In this document: in pieces, positions 52,268 to 62,101 of the stretch | Layout of the letters: every line of letters begins with the position of its first letter | How positions within the stretch are numbered: the stretch's first letter is position 1 | From: Pseudomonas sp. dw_358 | GTDB lineage: Bacteria; Pseudomonadota; Gammaproteobacteria; Pseudomonadales; Pseudomonadaceae | Assembly: GCF_018449655.1 (NCBI RefSeq) | Contig: NZ_JAAVUX010000008.1 | Coordinates: 124,001 to 188,000 of the forward strand | Direction of reading: 5' to 3' | DNA length: 64,000 bases | Translations under genes and position numbers: made by a program | The notes under the pieces: model-generated | What the model saw: only the letters and a program-made list of their open reading frames with translations | The model's database searches: none | What the model was told of the DNA's origin: nothing

Positions 52268-52990
52268 ATGTTCCCAGGTGCAAGCCCTGCTCCTTCGCTG
52301 TGTGCCCTGTCCCTGGCCGACCAGGTCGCCTGCGAACTGCGCGACGACATCATCGGCGGCCGCCTGCAGTCCGGCATGGCGCTGGTCGAGGCCGACCTGG
52401 TGAAGCGCTACAACGCCTCGCGCAATACCGTGCGGGAGGCCCTGCACCAGCTGGGGCGCGAGGGCCTGGCCACCTACGTGCGCCACAAAGGGGTGATGGT
52501 GCGACGCCTGAGCGTGGCCGAGGTGCGCGACCTCTTCCTGGTCCGCCGCACGCTGGAGATTCAGGCCATCCTCGCCAGCCAGCCGCTGCGCGAATACCAG
52601 TCCGACCGCATGCTCGACGCCATCGAGGCGGCCGAACTGGCCCGCGACCGCGAGGACTGGCAGGCCTTCGGCACCCACAGCCTGCGTTTTCACCAGCATA
52701 TCGTGGGCCTGCGGCGCAGCCCGCTGCTGGATGCCTTTTTCACCAACATTGCGGCGCAGATGCGCCTGGTGTTCGCCGTCGCACCCGACGAGGAAAACTT
52801 CCAGCGTCCGTGGCTGGAGCGTGACCGCGAGATCCATGACCTGCTGGCGGCGGGTCAGCGCCAGGCGGCCGCCGAAACCATGAACCATTACCTCGACGAC
52901 TCGGAGCATGCCCTGCTCGACCTGTTGAACCACCCTGCCGTGCATAGCCCCACCGACATGACGCGTGCCACCCAACGGAGACCCACATGA
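52268..52990 (+). CDS. GntR/FCD transcriptional regulator
   Basis: A 240-residue FadR-subfamily regulator. The winged helix (about 15-85) reads LADQVACELRDDIIGGRLQSG and RYNASRNTVREALHQLGREGLA; the FCD effector domain (about 90-230) has the metal-binding Asp and His residues (FHQHIVGL). ATG 52268 follows CGGAG. Its stop overlaps the DUF1989 start by four bases, so it probably regulates and is coexpressed with that gene. Confidence 0.92.
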   Translation: MFPGASPAPSLCALSLADQVACELRDDIIGGRLQSGMALVEADLVKRYNASRNTVREALHQLGREGLATYVRHKGVMVRRLSVAEVRDLFLVRRTLEIQAILASQPLREYQSDRMLDAIEAAELARDREDWQAFGTHSLRFHQHIVGLRRSPLLDAFFTNIAAQMRLVFAVAPDEENFQRPWLERDREIHDLLAAGQRQAAAETMNHYLDDSEHALLDLLNHPAVHSPTDMTRATQRRPT

Positions 52991-53853
52991 AGCCCACCCC
53001 CCTTTCCAAGGCCCCCATCGACGCCGCACTGCGCAAGGCCATCAAGCCGGTCCTCTGCTACCCGATCGAGACCTTGCCGCGCCCGGACATTGGCGCCTAC
53101 CGCGCCGTGCGCGACGGCCTGAAGCACGTCCGCACCGTCGTGGTGCCAGCTCGCGATGCGGCCACCTTCAGCGTGCCGGCCGGCAGCTTCTTTCGCATCC
53201 TTTCGACCGAGGGGCCCCAGGTCGGCGACCTGAACCTGTTCAACCAGCATGACCTGACGGAGCGCTTCTACACGGGCAAGACCCGCGCCCTGAACGGCAC
53301 GCACCTGGGTGTCGGCGATCAGCTGTTCTCCAGCTTCCCGAGCCTGCGCCCGATGGCCACCATTACCCATGACACCCTCGACTGGTATGGCTTCGACGAG
53401 TTCGGCGGCTCGGTCCACGATGTCATCGGGACGCGCTGCGATCCCTATACCCACAACCTGCTCAGTGGCGGCGGCCAGTATCACCATTGCTGCCACTCGA
53501 ACCTGACCCGCGCGCTGTCGGCGTCCACAGGGCTGGCGCTGCATGACGCCGAACCCCATGTGCACGACGTCCTCAACGTGTTCATGTGCACCGGTTTCAC
53601 CCGCGACACCGGCCAATACTTCATGAAGGCCAGCCCGGTGCAGCCGGGCGACTATCTGGAGTTCTTTGCCGAGATTGACCTGCTGGGCTGCCTGTCCGCC
53701 TGCCCGGGAGGCGACTGCTCGGCCGAGCATTCATCCGACGCCGCCAAGTGCTATCCCCTGCTGGTGGAGATTTACGAAGCGGCGCAGCTGCCTGAAGGAT
53801 GGGTGGCGCCGGCGGTCAATGGCTATGATCGCAGCCATGGGGTGGGTCAGTAG
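52987..53853 (+). CDS. DUF1989 urea-carboxylase-associated protein
   Basis: A 288-residue DUF1989 protein. Typical segments: VVVPARDAATFSVPAGSFFRIL, QVGDLNLFN, the GTRCDPYT cysteine and a C-terminal CLSACPGGDCS cluster that could hold a metal. In other bacteria such proteins sit beside urea carboxylase, where they are thought to handle guanidine- or urea-derived compounds. Here only a GntR regulator accompanies it, so its substrate is open. Confidence 0.88.
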   Translation: MKPTPLSKAPIDAALRKAIKPVLCYPIETLPRPDIGAYRAVRDGLKHVRTVVVPARDAATFSVPAGSFFRILSTEGPQVGDLNLFNQHDLTERFYTGKTRALNGTHLGVGDQLFSSFPSLRPMATITHDTLDWYGFDEFGGSVHDVIGTRCDPYTHNLLSGGGQYHHCCHSNLTRALSASTGLALHDAEPHVHDVLNVFMCTGFTRDTGQYFMKASPVQPGDYLEFFAEIDLLGCLSACPGGDCSAEHSSDAAKCYPLLVEIYEAAQLPEGWVAPAVNGYDRSHGVGQ

Positions 53854-53956
53854 CACATCCGGCCGTATCGGGGCCCGACAGTGAGCCTGCGAACACCTGG
53901 ACCGCAACAACCCGATGGGCGACCATCGGGCGCCGTCCGAGAAATCGGCATACCCC

Positions 53957-54565
53957 TCAGGCATGCCCCGGTATGGCCAAGCCGAACACGATGAAAAAAC
54001 CACCGCAGACTTTATTGAATCGCCGCCCCGTCCGCGCCAGCCAGGGCCTGACCCGGTGCGCGGCGCTCGCCACACCGTATTCAACGACGAACTCCACCAG
54101 CGCATAAGTCAGGGCGATCACGGCCGTCTGCTCGATGATGTTCCTTTGCGCGTCGAGGAACGGTGGAATGAACGCGGTGAACAGCAGCAGTGCCTTGGGA
54201 TTTGAAAGGGCCGACAACAGGCCCTGGCGGAACATGGACCAGTGGCGCAAGTCGGTGGTGCCGGTTTTCTCGAGACTCACGGGCGGTGATCGCCACAACC
54301 CGATGCCGAGCCAGATCAGGTAGAGGCCGCCGACCACCTTCAGTACCAGGAACCCGGTCGCCGAGGCCTGGATCAGTGCACCCAGCCCCAACGCACAAAA
54401 CGCCAGAGCGACGGCAAAGCCGAGCACGCCACCGGCGATGGTGAACAGGGTTTTCCGGTTGCCGTGCAGGGCCCCATGGGTCAGCACCAATAGCGCATTC
54501 GGGCCTGGAACCACCGCGATGCCGCAGCAGGTCAGCACGTAGAGCAACCACGTCTCGAAGGGCAT
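53957..54565 (-). CDS. LysE/RhtB-family amino-acid exporter
   Basis: A 202-residue inner-membrane exporter with about six helices. The VVPGPNALLVLTHGALHGNR stretch is the signature of the family, followed by a hydrophobic GGVLGFAVALAFCALGLGAL and the SNPKALLLFTAFIPPF segment. Members export homoserine, threonine, lysine or other amino acids. Leftward and convergent with the DUF1989 gene; the substrate is unknown. Confidence 0.93.
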   Translation of the reverse strand: MPFETWLLYVLTCCGIAVVPGPNALLVLTHGALHGNRKTLFTIAGGVLGFAVALAFCALGLGALIQASATGFLVLKVVGGLYLIWLGIGLWRSPPVSLEKTGTTDLRHWSMFRQGLLSALSNPKALLLFTAFIPPFLDAQRNIIEQTAVIALTYALVEFVVEYGVASAAHRVRPWLARTGRRFNKVCGGFFIVFGLAIPGHA

Positions 54566-54866
54566 GAGCAGATCCAGTCAGGGCAAGTCAGACCGGCATC
54601 TTGCGGGGGAATCGATGCCATGAACAGTGCTTCCTTCAGTTTACCGCCGCTCGGTTGGGGCGCTTGGGGCGAGTGATCATTGCTGCGTCTGTATCAACCG
54701 GCAAGCGTTACGGGGCATCCCTGGGACCCGCCCCTTCGTGCGCGTGCCACAGCCCTCCCCGTTCGTCCTAATAACACTTCCCTATCAAGGGCATACAAGC
54801 ATCTGACTCACGGCGGCGGCGGTCACGGGGCACTATTCCTGACTCTCCAAGAAAAGGAATCACCCC
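54566..54866. other. Intergenic region between the LysE exporter and katB
   Basis: About 300 bases between divergent genes, so it should hold both promoters. AAGGAA stands before the katB start. No OxyR site could be assigned by eye. Confidence 0.45.
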
Positions 54867-56393
54867 ATGTCCCGCCCCTTTGCTGTTCTGCCGATCTGCG
54901 CGCTGGTTGCCAGCCTGAGTGCCAGCGCGTTTGCCGACGCCCCTTTGACCCGCGATTCCGGTGCCCCCGTGGGCGACAACCAGAACTCGCAAACCGCCGG
55001 CGCCGACGGCCCGGTGCTGCTTCAGGATGCGCACCTGATCGAAAAACTGCAGCGCTTTGACCGTGAGCGCATTCCCGAGCGCGTCGTGCATGCCCGCGGT
55101 ACGGGGGCGTTCGGTCAGTTCCAGGCGAGCGCCGACATCAGCAACCTGACCCGCGCCCAGGTGTTCCAGCCCGGCACCCAGACCCCGGTATTCGTTCGCT
55201 TCAGCACCGTGATGGGCTATCGCGGTTCGCCAGAGCAAGCCCGTGACCCTCGTGGCTTCGCGGTCAAGTTCTACACCCAGCAGGGCAACTGGGACATGGT
55301 CGGCATCAACCTGCCCGTGTTCTTCATCCGTGACGCGATCAAATTCCCCGACTTCGTTCATGCCAACAAACCGAGCGCAGTCACCGGCGTTCAGGACCCC
55401 AACCTGGCCTTCGATTTCTTCGCCCACAGCCCTGAAGCCACCAACATGCTGACCCACCTCTACTCGGTCCAGGGGATGCCCGATTCCTATCGGCACATGG
55501 ACGGATCGGCCGTGCACGCGTTCAAGTTCGTCAACGCCCAGGGCCAGGTGCACTACGTAAAATTTGCCTGGAAGAGCCAGCAAGGCGTCAAGGGTTTCGA
55601 GCCTGGACAGATTGCCGAGTCCATCGGCAAGGACTGGAACCTGATGAGCAACGACCTCTACGGCGCTATCAAACAAGGCGACTACCCCAAGTGGGACCTG
55701 TACATCCAGACGCTGACCCCGGGCGAACTGGGCCGGTTCGCTTTCAACGCACTGGATGACACCAAGGTCTGGACCGGCGTCCCAGAGCAGAAGGTCGGCA
55801 CCCTGACGTTGAACAAGGTGCCGGACAACTACTTCGAGTCCACCGAGGAATCGGCTTTCGCGCCGTCGCGACTGGTGCCCGGCATTGAACCGTCCGAGGA
55901 CCGCATGCTTCAGGGCCGACTGTTTGCCTACGCCGATACGCAAATGTACCGCCTGGGCGCCAATTACCAGCAAATCCCGGTCAACCGCCCGCGGGTCGCG
56001 GTGAGCAACAACTCGCAAGACGGCGCCATGAACGAAAGCGGCCGCAGCGGCGACGTCAACTACGAGCCGTCGGGCCATGCCGAGAAGGCCCAGGACCCGC
56101 AATACAAGTACGCCAACACGCCCATCAGTGGCGTCACCCAGCAAATGGCGATCAAGCGGCCCGCCAACTTCCTGCAGGCTGGCGAGTACTACCGCACGCT
56201 CTCGTCGAGCGGCAAGGCCTCGCTGATCGAAGCCTTGAGCGGCGACCTCGACCACGTCACCGACCGCGCCAACAAGTACGCCATGCTGTCGTACTTCTAC
56301 AAGGCCGACGCCGACTACGGCACCCGTCTGACCAAGGCCACCCACAGCGACCTGGGCACCGTCCAAACCGCCGCCAAGGCGCTGCAAGACTGA
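54867..56393 (+). CDS. katB: Periplasmic catalase KatB
   Basis: A 508-residue haem catalase of the small-subunit clade with a signal peptide (cleavage near AFAD). Catalytic His75 (RVVHARGTGAFG), the haem-distal Asn in DMVGINLPVFF and the haem-ligand Tyr355 (RLFAYADTQMYRLG) are all present. It destroys hydrogen peroxide in the periplasm. The ankyrin protein follows directly, as in P. aeruginosa katB-ankB, where the partner is needed for full activity. Usually peroxide-induced through OxyR. Confidence 0.96.
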   Translation: MSRPFAVLPICALVASLSASAFADAPLTRDSGAPVGDNQNSQTAGADGPVLLQDAHLIEKLQRFDRERIPERVVHARGTGAFGQFQASADISNLTRAQVFQPGTQTPVFVRFSTVMGYRGSPEQARDPRGFAVKFYTQQGNWDMVGINLPVFFIRDAIKFPDFVHANKPSAVTGVQDPNLAFDFFAHSPEATNMLTHLYSVQGMPDSYRHMDGSAVHAFKFVNAQGQVHYVKFAWKSQQGVKGFEPGQIAESIGKDWNLMSNDLYGAIKQGDYPKWDLYIQTLTPGELGRFAFNALDDTKVWTGVPEQKVGTLTLNKVPDNYFESTEESAFAPSRLVPGIEPSEDRMLQGRLFAYADTQMYRLGANYQQIPVNRPRVAVSNNSQDGAMNESGRSGDVNYEPSGHAEKAQDPQYKYANTPISGVTQQMAIKRPANFLQAGEYYRTLSSSGKASLIEALSGDLDHVTDRANKYAMLSYFYKADADYGTRLTKATHSDLGTVQTAAKALQD

Positions 56394-56405
56394 TAGCAGT
56401 CACCC

Positions 56406-56428
56406 GTCCCCCCCGTGCGTGGGGGGAC
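56406..56428 (+). terminator. GC-rich hairpin between katB and ankB
   Basis: GTCCCCCC pairs with GGGGGGAC around a seven-base loop, 13 bases after the katB stop and 22 bases before the ankB start. It lacks a T-run, so it more likely protects katB mRNA or reduces ankB read-through. Confidence 0.65.
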
Positions 56429-56449
56429 GCTTATAGCGAGGAGGTTGAC

Positions 56450-57091
56450 ATGCTGATCCATCGCGATAAAAGGCTGTGGCTGGGCCTGTTTGTACTGTTG
56501 CTGCTGGGCATCGGGGTGCGAGCCAGCCACGTGTGGCTCCCCGGTCTCTGGCTGCCCGCCGATGCCAGCGCCTTGCAGCCGAGCGACCCGGTGCAGCGGG
56601 TCGACCCGCACCTTTACGACACGCAGTGGTTCGATGCCGCCCGCGCCGGCCGGGTCGACATCACCGATGCCCTGCTCAAGGCCGGGTACCCGATCGACAG
56701 CCGCACCGGATCGGGCTATACGGCGCTGGTGCTGGCGACGTACCACGGCTCTCTGGAGGAAGTCACCCGCTTGCTCGACGGCGGCGCCAACCCGTGCATC
56801 GCCGACCACAACGGCAACACCGCCTTGATGGGCGCGTTGTTCAAGGGGGAAAACCCCATGGCGCAGCGTCTGCTCGGCCTCTGCCCCATCGACCAGGCCA
56901 ACAATGCCGGACAGACTGCCTTGTCCTTTGCTGCCCTGTTCGGGCGGCTGGACATGATCGAGGCGCTGGTTCGTCGGGGGGCTGACCTGGAGCATCTGGA
57001 TGCCAGCGGCCACAGTGTGCGGATGGTTGTGCAGCAGCAGGGCAATCTGCAGGCGGTGGCGGCGCTGGATGCGGCGGGGGCGGGGCGTTGA
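56450..57091 (+). CDS. ankB: AnkB-like membrane-anchored ankyrin-repeat protein
   Basis: A 213-residue protein with an N-terminal membrane anchor (about residues 6-22, LWLGLFVLLLLGIGV) and four ankyrin repeats from about 58 on (for example GYTALVLATYHGSLEEVTRLLDGGANP, NTALMGALFKGE). GAGGAGG precedes the ATG at 56450. By analogy with P. aeruginosa AnkB, it faces the periplasm and supports KatB. It shares the katB transcript. Confidence 0.9.
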   Translation: MLIHRDKRLWLGLFVLLLLGIGVRASHVWLPGLWLPADASALQPSDPVQRVDPHLYDTQWFDAARAGRVDITDALLKAGYPIDSRTGSGYTALVLATYHGSLEEVTRLLDGGANPCIADHNGNTALMGALFKGENPMAQRLLGLCPIDQANNAGQTALSFAALFGRLDMIEALVRRGADLEHLDASGHSVRMVVQQQGNLQAVAALDAAGAGR

Positions 57092-57247
57092 GGGGGCTGA
57101 CGCCACGTTTCTCATACTGGGCTTTGCCTGTGTCGAGGTGGCCTTTGCCATCGTGCAGATGTTGCCGATTGACCTGCGCTCATGGGTTAGACTCGTCCGC
57201 TGCCCCATGGACCCGCCCGGCCTCGGGCCACATCGAGGAAATCATTG

Positions 57248-58429
57248 ATGCAACAGCGTATCGCCGTCATCGGCGCCGGTGTCATCGGCCTGTCCATCGC
57301 CCGCAGCCTGGCGCTGCAGGGCGCGACAGTCACCCTGCTGGAAGCCCGACGCGCAGGCTCGGGCACCAGCCAGATCAGCTTCGGCTGGGTCAACTCCAAC
57401 GGTAAATCGCCGCTGGCCTATCACCAGCTGAACGTCGCCGGCATGCAGGCCCATCAGCAACTGCAAGCCGAGCACCCCCGCCAGATACGCTGGCTGGAAG
57501 AGACCGGCACCCTGGAGTGGGCGTCGGGCGCGGCCGGCACCGAGCAACTTGAACAACGGGTCGAGGCGCTCAAGGCCCTGGACTACCCGGTGCGGCCGGC
57601 GGACCGGGCCGCGTTGGCCCGGCTCGTCCCCGAACTGATCCTGCCCGAGACGAGCACCGCGCTGTGGTGGTTTCCCACCGAGTCACTGGTCCACCCGGCG
57701 TTGTTCGTGGCTTTTCTGCGCGCCGAAGCGCTCCGGCTCGGCGTGACCCTTGTCGAACATCAGGAGGTCGTCGCGATCGATGAATCGGCCAGCGGCGTGC
57801 GCCTGTCCTTGCAGGACGGTTCCGACTGGCGAGGCGATCATGCGGTCAGCGCCACTGGGCGCTGGAGCCGTCACCTGATGGGCCGGCTGGGGATCGAGCT
57901 GGCCATGGTCGACGCCGACCAGCCCGGGCACATCGGCTGCAGCTTTCTGGGCTACACCTCGCCTGCACAGGTGCAACTGGGCTGCAACCTGATCACACCG
58001 GACCTCAACCTGCGCCCGGACGGCGGCGGACGGCTGATGCTGCAAGCCCTGGACCTCGATCCCACGGCCGACCCGAGCCAGGTGCCCGACACCGACAGCG
58101 ACGTGGGCCGGGAGATGCTCGCCAGGATGGCCAAAGTGCTGCGCAATGCCGAAGGCGTGCGTCTGGAGCGCATCGCGGTGGGTCAGCGCTCGCGGCCTGC
58201 CGACGGGCTTCCTGCTCTGGGCTACGTCACCGAGCACCGCCGCCTCTACCTGGCGGCGACCCACAGCGGCATGACCCTCGCCCCCGCACTCGGGCCGCTG
58301 ATCGCCGACGAGATTCTGTCGGGCATCCGCTCGCCGCTGCTGGCCGAATTCCGTCCCCAGCGACTGCTGGGCAAGAGTGCCGAGGCGTTTGCGCAGATTG
58401 TTTCGCCGCACTTTCCTGCGGCTCAGTGA
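57248..58429 (+). CDS. FAD-dependent oxidoreductase, DadA-like
   Basis: A 393-residue flavoprotein. The N-terminal Rossmann motif IAVIGAGVIGLSIARSLALQG and LLEARRAGSGTSQISFGWVNSN match the DAO fold of D-amino-acid dehydrogenases. The C-terminal HSGMTLAPALGPLIADEIL closes the FAD site. Starts at ATG 57248 (a TTG lies one codon earlier). No cofactor partners nearby; the amine or amino acid oxidised is unknown. Confidence 0.87.
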   Translation: MQQRIAVIGAGVIGLSIARSLALQGATVTLLEARRAGSGTSQISFGWVNSNGKSPLAYHQLNVAGMQAHQQLQAEHPRQIRWLEETGTLEWASGAAGTEQLEQRVEALKALDYPVRPADRAALARLVPELILPETSTALWWFPTESLVHPALFVAFLRAEALRLGVTLVEHQEVVAIDESASGVRLSLQDGSDWRGDHAVSATGRWSRHLMGRLGIELAMVDADQPGHIGCSFLGYTSPAQVQLGCNLITPDLNLRPDGGGRLMLQALDLDPTADPSQVPDTDSDVGREMLARMAKVLRNAEGVRLERIAVGQRSRPADGLPALGYVTEHRRLYLAATHSGMTLAPALGPLIADEILSGIRSPLLAEFRPQRLLGKSAEAFAQIVSPHFPAAQ

Positions 58430-58632
58430 GCGAGGCTGCCGGCACGGCACAGGCTTTCTGCCCCTCCCCGCTCAGCGCAGCCTTGGCCTTGACCAGAAGG
58501 GTCGACGTCGCGCCGGGAGACAGTACCTTGCCTCGAGTGAAAGCCAACGCCTACAGGATGCACCGGCTTTGTAGGTGTGCACCGGACCATCGTCCAGCGA
58601 CGATGAGGTGAATCGCACAAAGGCGGCCCCGT
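58430..58632. other. Intergenic region with a small hairpin
   Basis: CATCGTC/GACGATG (58588-58605) forms a seven-base stem between two convergent genes, and may end one of their transcripts. Nothing else recognised. Confidence 0.4.
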
Positions 58633-59076
58633 TCATTGCGCCGGCTGCATGGCGAAACCGACACCGAGGCGGTTCCAGGCGTTGATGGTGACGACGGCGA
58701 AGGTGAGGTCGGCCAATTCGCGTTCGTTGAACTGCTCGGCCACTTGGTTGTAAATCGCTTCGGGGGCGCCCTTTTCGGCCAGCAGGGTCAGGGTTTCGGT
58801 CCACCGCAAGGCAGCACGTTCACGGTCGGTAAAAAACGGGGTTTCGTGCCATGCCGTCAGGGCAAGAATGCGTCGCGGGGTTTCGCCAAGTTTGATGGCA
58901 TCGCTGCTGTGCATATCGATGCAGTAGGCGCAGCCGTTGAGTTGCGAGGCGCGGATCTTGATCAGTTCGTGCAACGATTTTTCCAGGGACGATTCGCCCA
59001 TCGATTTTTCCAGAGCCAGCAGGGCCTTGAAGGCATGTGGGGCGACTTGGGCATAATTGACGCGTGGGCGGTTCAT
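58633..59076 (-). CDS. AhpD-like carboxymuconolactone decarboxylase-family protein
   Basis: A 147-residue protein with the redox motif NGCAYCIDMH (Cys49, Cys52) typical of AhpD-like alkylhydroperoxidases. The ATG at 59076 is behind AGAGGAAG; the longer frame is not needed. It diverges from a LysR gene 116 bases away, which very likely controls it. Probably peroxide reduction linked to a small thiol. Confidence 0.93.
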   Translation of the reverse strand: MNRPRVNYAQVAPHAFKALLALEKSMGESSLEKSLHELIKIRASQLNGCAYCIDMHSSDAIKLGETPRRILALTAWHETPFFTDRERAALRWTETLTLLAEKGAPEAIYNQVAEQFNERELADLTFAVVTINAWNRLGVGFAMQPAQ

Positions 59077-59192
59077 GGCGACTTCCTCTAAAGTGACCCG
59101 GCTGATCACCGGGGATGGACTCACTTTATTGGTCTGGAAAACTTTGATAAATGAGCTAATATCGTAAGCATTAGACGACTTTCCGGACAATC

Positions 59193-60107
59193 ATGGCCTT
59201 TGACCGACTCGATGCCATGCGCGCGTTCTGCCGCATTGTTGAATTGGGCAGCTTTACCCGTGCCGCCGAGGCGTTGGCGATAGCCAAAACCACGCTGTCC
59301 GGCCAGATCCAGGCCTTGGAAAACCAGCTGGGTGTGAAGCTGCTGCACCGCACCACACGCCGAGTGACCGCCACCACGGACGGCGCCGCCTATTACGAGC
59401 GCGCACGCACGGTGCTGGAAGATGTCGACGAGTTGGAAGCCAGCGTCTTGCAAACCCGCACCGCCGCGCGCGGCAAAGTGAAGGTGGACATGCCCTCGCC
59501 CGTCGGGCGCTTTCTACTGATCCCCGCACTGCCTGGCTTTGTGAGCGACTACCCCGATATTCAGCTGGACCTGGGCTGCAGCGAGCGAGTGGTGGACTTG
59601 GTCCAGGAAGGCATCGACTGCGCCATCCGCGGAGGCGTGGTCACCGATCCGGACCTGGTGTGCCGGCCCATCGGGCAGATGCGGTTTGTACTGTGCGCGT
59701 CGCCCCTCTACCTGAATGAAAATTTACCGGTCAACACCCCGCAAGACCTCGCGCCGCTGCGCTTTCTAGCCTTTGTGTTTCCCGCCAGCGGCCGGCAGAA
59801 CCCGGTACGTTTGAATTGCGGTGATCAAAGCGTGCTGATTGAACAGACCCCCGCGATGCGATTCAACAGCGGTGGCGCTTACATGGCAGCGGCGCAAGCG
59901 GGATTGGGCTTTGTCGCCGTACCGCTGTGCGAAGCACAGGCGTTGCTGGCGGATGGCAGGTTGGTGCAGCTCTTGCCCGATTGGCAAGTGCCAAGCATGC
60001 CGATGAGTCTGGTGTATCCCTATTCACGGCGGCTGTCGGCGCGGGTGCGGGCGTTTACGCAATGGGCGACAGCGACGATGGGGCAGGATCCGCTGTGGTG
60101 CGTATAG
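59193..60107 (+). CDS. LysR-type transcriptional regulator
   Basis: A 304-residue LysR regulator. The helix-turn-helix (about 5-65) reads FCRIVELGSFTRAAEALAIAKTTLSGQIQALENQ, and the effector domain includes RGGVVTDPDLVCRPIG. It is of the CrgA/YafC kind. Probable regulator of the divergent AhpD-like gene; the inducer is unknown. Confidence 0.93.
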   Translation: MAFDRLDAMRAFCRIVELGSFTRAAEALAIAKTTLSGQIQALENQLGVKLLHRTTRRVTATTDGAAYYERARTVLEDVDELEASVLQTRTAARGKVKVDMPSPVGRFLLIPALPGFVSDYPDIQLDLGCSERVVDLVQEGIDCAIRGGVVTDPDLVCRPIGQMRFVLCASPLYLNENLPVNTPQDLAPLRFLAFVFPASGRQNPVRLNCGDQSVLIEQTPAMRFNSGGAYMAAAQAGLGFVAVPLCEAQALLADGRLVQLLPDWQVPSMPMSLVYPYSRRLSARVRAFTQWATATMGQDPLWCV

Positions 60108-60164
60108 GTTTGGAATCGGCCTGTTCAGTGATCGAGCCGATTTCTTCAAGGTCAGCGCTTTGTG

Positions 60165-60456
60165 TCATTCTTGTCGGGCGAGGGGAAAATCCTCGAACGT
60201 CATCCTGACGCTCAATGTTTCGTGAGCGTTGGCCACCGATGCAGCCCCCAGGATCACCATGGCTCGTATGGCGGCCCAACGAGTAACAGGGTTCTCGGGG
60301 TCTGAAACCAGTGAAAGTATCTTTTCAAAGTCCGCATCGTCGGAGGCGTGTTCTGCTCACAACCTGGCCATACCGAAGATATCAATTGGGTATGCCACTT
60401 GATGCACGCCCAGATACATCGCCCTGTCGATCAACTCATCAAAAAAAAAGTCCATG
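60165..60456 (-). pseudogene. Broken small gene of unknown function
   Basis: Reading leftward from ATG 60456 gives MDFFFDELIDRA, then a +1 shift near 60420 restores MYLGVHQVAYPIDIFGMARL, an in-frame TGA follows (60357-60359), and the frame continues SDPENPVTRWAAIRAMVILGAASVANAHETL to a stop at 60165. The last part resembles HEAT-like helices. A frameshift plus a nonsense codon mean it is decayed. The nine-T run at its start is a likely slippage site. Confidence 0.7.
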
Positions 60457-60533
60457 GTGCCTCGTCAGATAAACAAAAATCCCCACGCACCTGACTTTAC
60501 TTACAACCTGTCAGATTCAAGAGCGGTGCGACG

Positions 60534-61916
60534 GGATCGTGTCCCTGGAAGTGGTGTAACTGAGCCAACCGAAAGCGCCCCGAGGGCGAAAGAGGATGGT
60601 CATCGTGGTTCTTGGCTACTGTTGAGTTTACGAAGACCAAACACTCACCAGAGAAACCACGATGACCAAGCCCACTATCGCATTGACCGAGTTGGTTGAG
60701 AAAGGGGAAGATGCTGATCTGCTTAAGCAAATGATCCAGTTCGTTGCCCAGCGCATGATGGATTTCGACGTTGAAAGCTTGTGCGGCGCCGGCTTCGACG
60801 TCAAAAGCCCTGACCGTACAAATAGCCGCAACGGATACCGCGACCCTCTCTGGCAAACCCGAGCCGGCGACGTTGACCTGAAGATCCCAAAGCTTCGTCA
60901 AGGCAGTTACTTTCCAGGCTTTCTGGAACCCCGCCGAACTGCTGAGAAGGCCATGGCAGCAGTGATTCAGGAGGCTTATATACAGGGCGTATCCACGCGC
61001 TCGGTCGACGAACGGGTCGAGGCCATGGGCATGACCGGCATCTCGAAAAGCCAGGTATCCAGGCTTGCAGGTGAGATCGATGAGCGCGTTAATGCGTTCC
61101 TGGATCGACCGATTGAGGGCGACTGGCCTTACCTTTGGATCGACGCCACGTACGTCAAAGTTAGGGAGGCCGGCCGTATCGTTTCGGTCGCTGTAATAAT
61201 TGCTGTGGCCGTGAGCACCCACGGCGGACGGGAAATCCTGGGCATGCGGGTTGGTCCCTCCGAAGCCGAGCCGTTCTGGACAGACTTCTTGCGAAGCCTG
61301 ATGCGCCGGGGCCTGCGCGGAGTAAAACTGGTGATTTCAGACGCTCACGAAGGTCTCAAAAAAGCCGTTTCAAAAGTCTTCCATGCAACTTGGCAGCGCT
61401 GCCGTGTGCACTTCATGCGTAACGCCATGGCCCACGTCGGCAAGGGTCAGCGCGGTATGGTCTCAGCCCTGTTGCGTACGGTCTTCGCTCAAGACAACCG
61501 CCAGGAATGCCACCAGCAGTGGCGTTTGGTCGCCGATCAACTGCGTGAGAAGTATCCAAAGATCGCAGCGCTGATGGACAGCAGCGAAGACGAAGTACTG
61601 GCACACATGGCCTTCCCTAAAGCCCACCGTCAGCAGTTACACAGCACCAACCCGCTGGAGAGACTCAATGCAGAAATCAAACGACGCACGGATGTCGTAG
61701 GCATCTTCCCTAACGACGCTGCGATCACCAGGCTGGTCGGGGCGATGTTGCTGGAGCAGAACGACGAGTGGTGCCTGCAACGGCGCTATATGCAGTTGGA
61801 GGCCTTCGAGGCGGTCAGCGATAATCCGCAGGCCAAGCTGTCGGCTGTGATCAACTAAACTGCAAACTCACTGGCCAGAGCCATGATGAGTTACACCACT
61901 TCTAGGGACACGATCC
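60534..61916 (+). mobile_element. IS256-family insertion sequence (1383 bp)
   Basis: Terminal inverted repeats of 28 bases at 60534-60561 and 61889-61916 match except for one base (CCCTGGAAG versus CCCTAGAAG). One intact transposase lies between. The flanking eight bases on each side differ, so no target duplication is visible. On the right, it has cut an IS3-family orfB. Confidence 0.93.
60662..61858 (+). CDS. IS256-family transposase
   Basis: A 398-residue mutator-type transposase. The DDE residues are visible as Asp161 (WIDATYVKV), Asp227 ([10 protein letters not shown]) and Glu333 ([15 protein letters not shown]), and the conserved RCRVHFMRN follows the second Asp. It is full length, so the element may be active. 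Confidence 0.96.
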   Translation: MTKPTIALTELVEKGEDADLLKQMIQFVAQRMMDFDVESLCGAGFDVKSPDRTNSRNGYRDPLWQTRAGDVDLKIPKLRQGSYFPGFLEPRRTAEKAMAAVIQEAYIQGVSTRSVDERVEAMGMTGISKSQVSRLAGEIDERVNAFLDRPIEGDWPYLWIDATYVKVREAGRIVSVAVIIAVAVSTHGGREILGMRVGPSEAEPFWTDFLRSLMRRGLRGVKLVISDAHEGLKKAVSKVFHATWQRCRVHFMRNAMAHVGKGQRGMVSALLRTVFAQDNRQECHQQWRLVADQLREKYPKIAALMDSSEDEVLAHMAFPKAHRQQLHSTNPLERLNAEIKRRTDVVGIFPNDAAITRLVGAMLLEQNDEWCLQRRYMQLEAFEAVSDNPQAKLSAVIN

Positions 61917-62101
61917 AACTCGCTGACTTGCTGCTTAATCTCAGCGACCAATTCCGTGTCGTTCACGTGCCGACGTCGCCGTACTTTGGACGATACCAAT
62001 TGCTTGATTCGAACCGTTAATTGCGAGCGCGACACACCGAGACATTCGCTGACCAGTTTCACTGGTCGTCCCCCCGCAACAAGGGTGAGTGCGCAATCCA
62101 T
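61917..62101 (-). pseudogene. IS3-family orfB (transposase) 5' fragment
   Basis: Starts [34 protein letters not shown], typical of IS2-type OrfB, made by frameshift from orfA at an AAAATGG stretch. It stops at the IS256 end, before the integrase core, so no DDE residues remain. Confidence 0.85.

Noticed and set aside
54768..56387. 539-codon minus-strand frame opposite katB
   Set aside because: Antisense shadow of the catalase; no motif or start signal.
60526..61924. Target-site duplication of the IS256 element
   Set aside because: The eight bases on each side (GTGCGACG and AACTCGCT) do not match.
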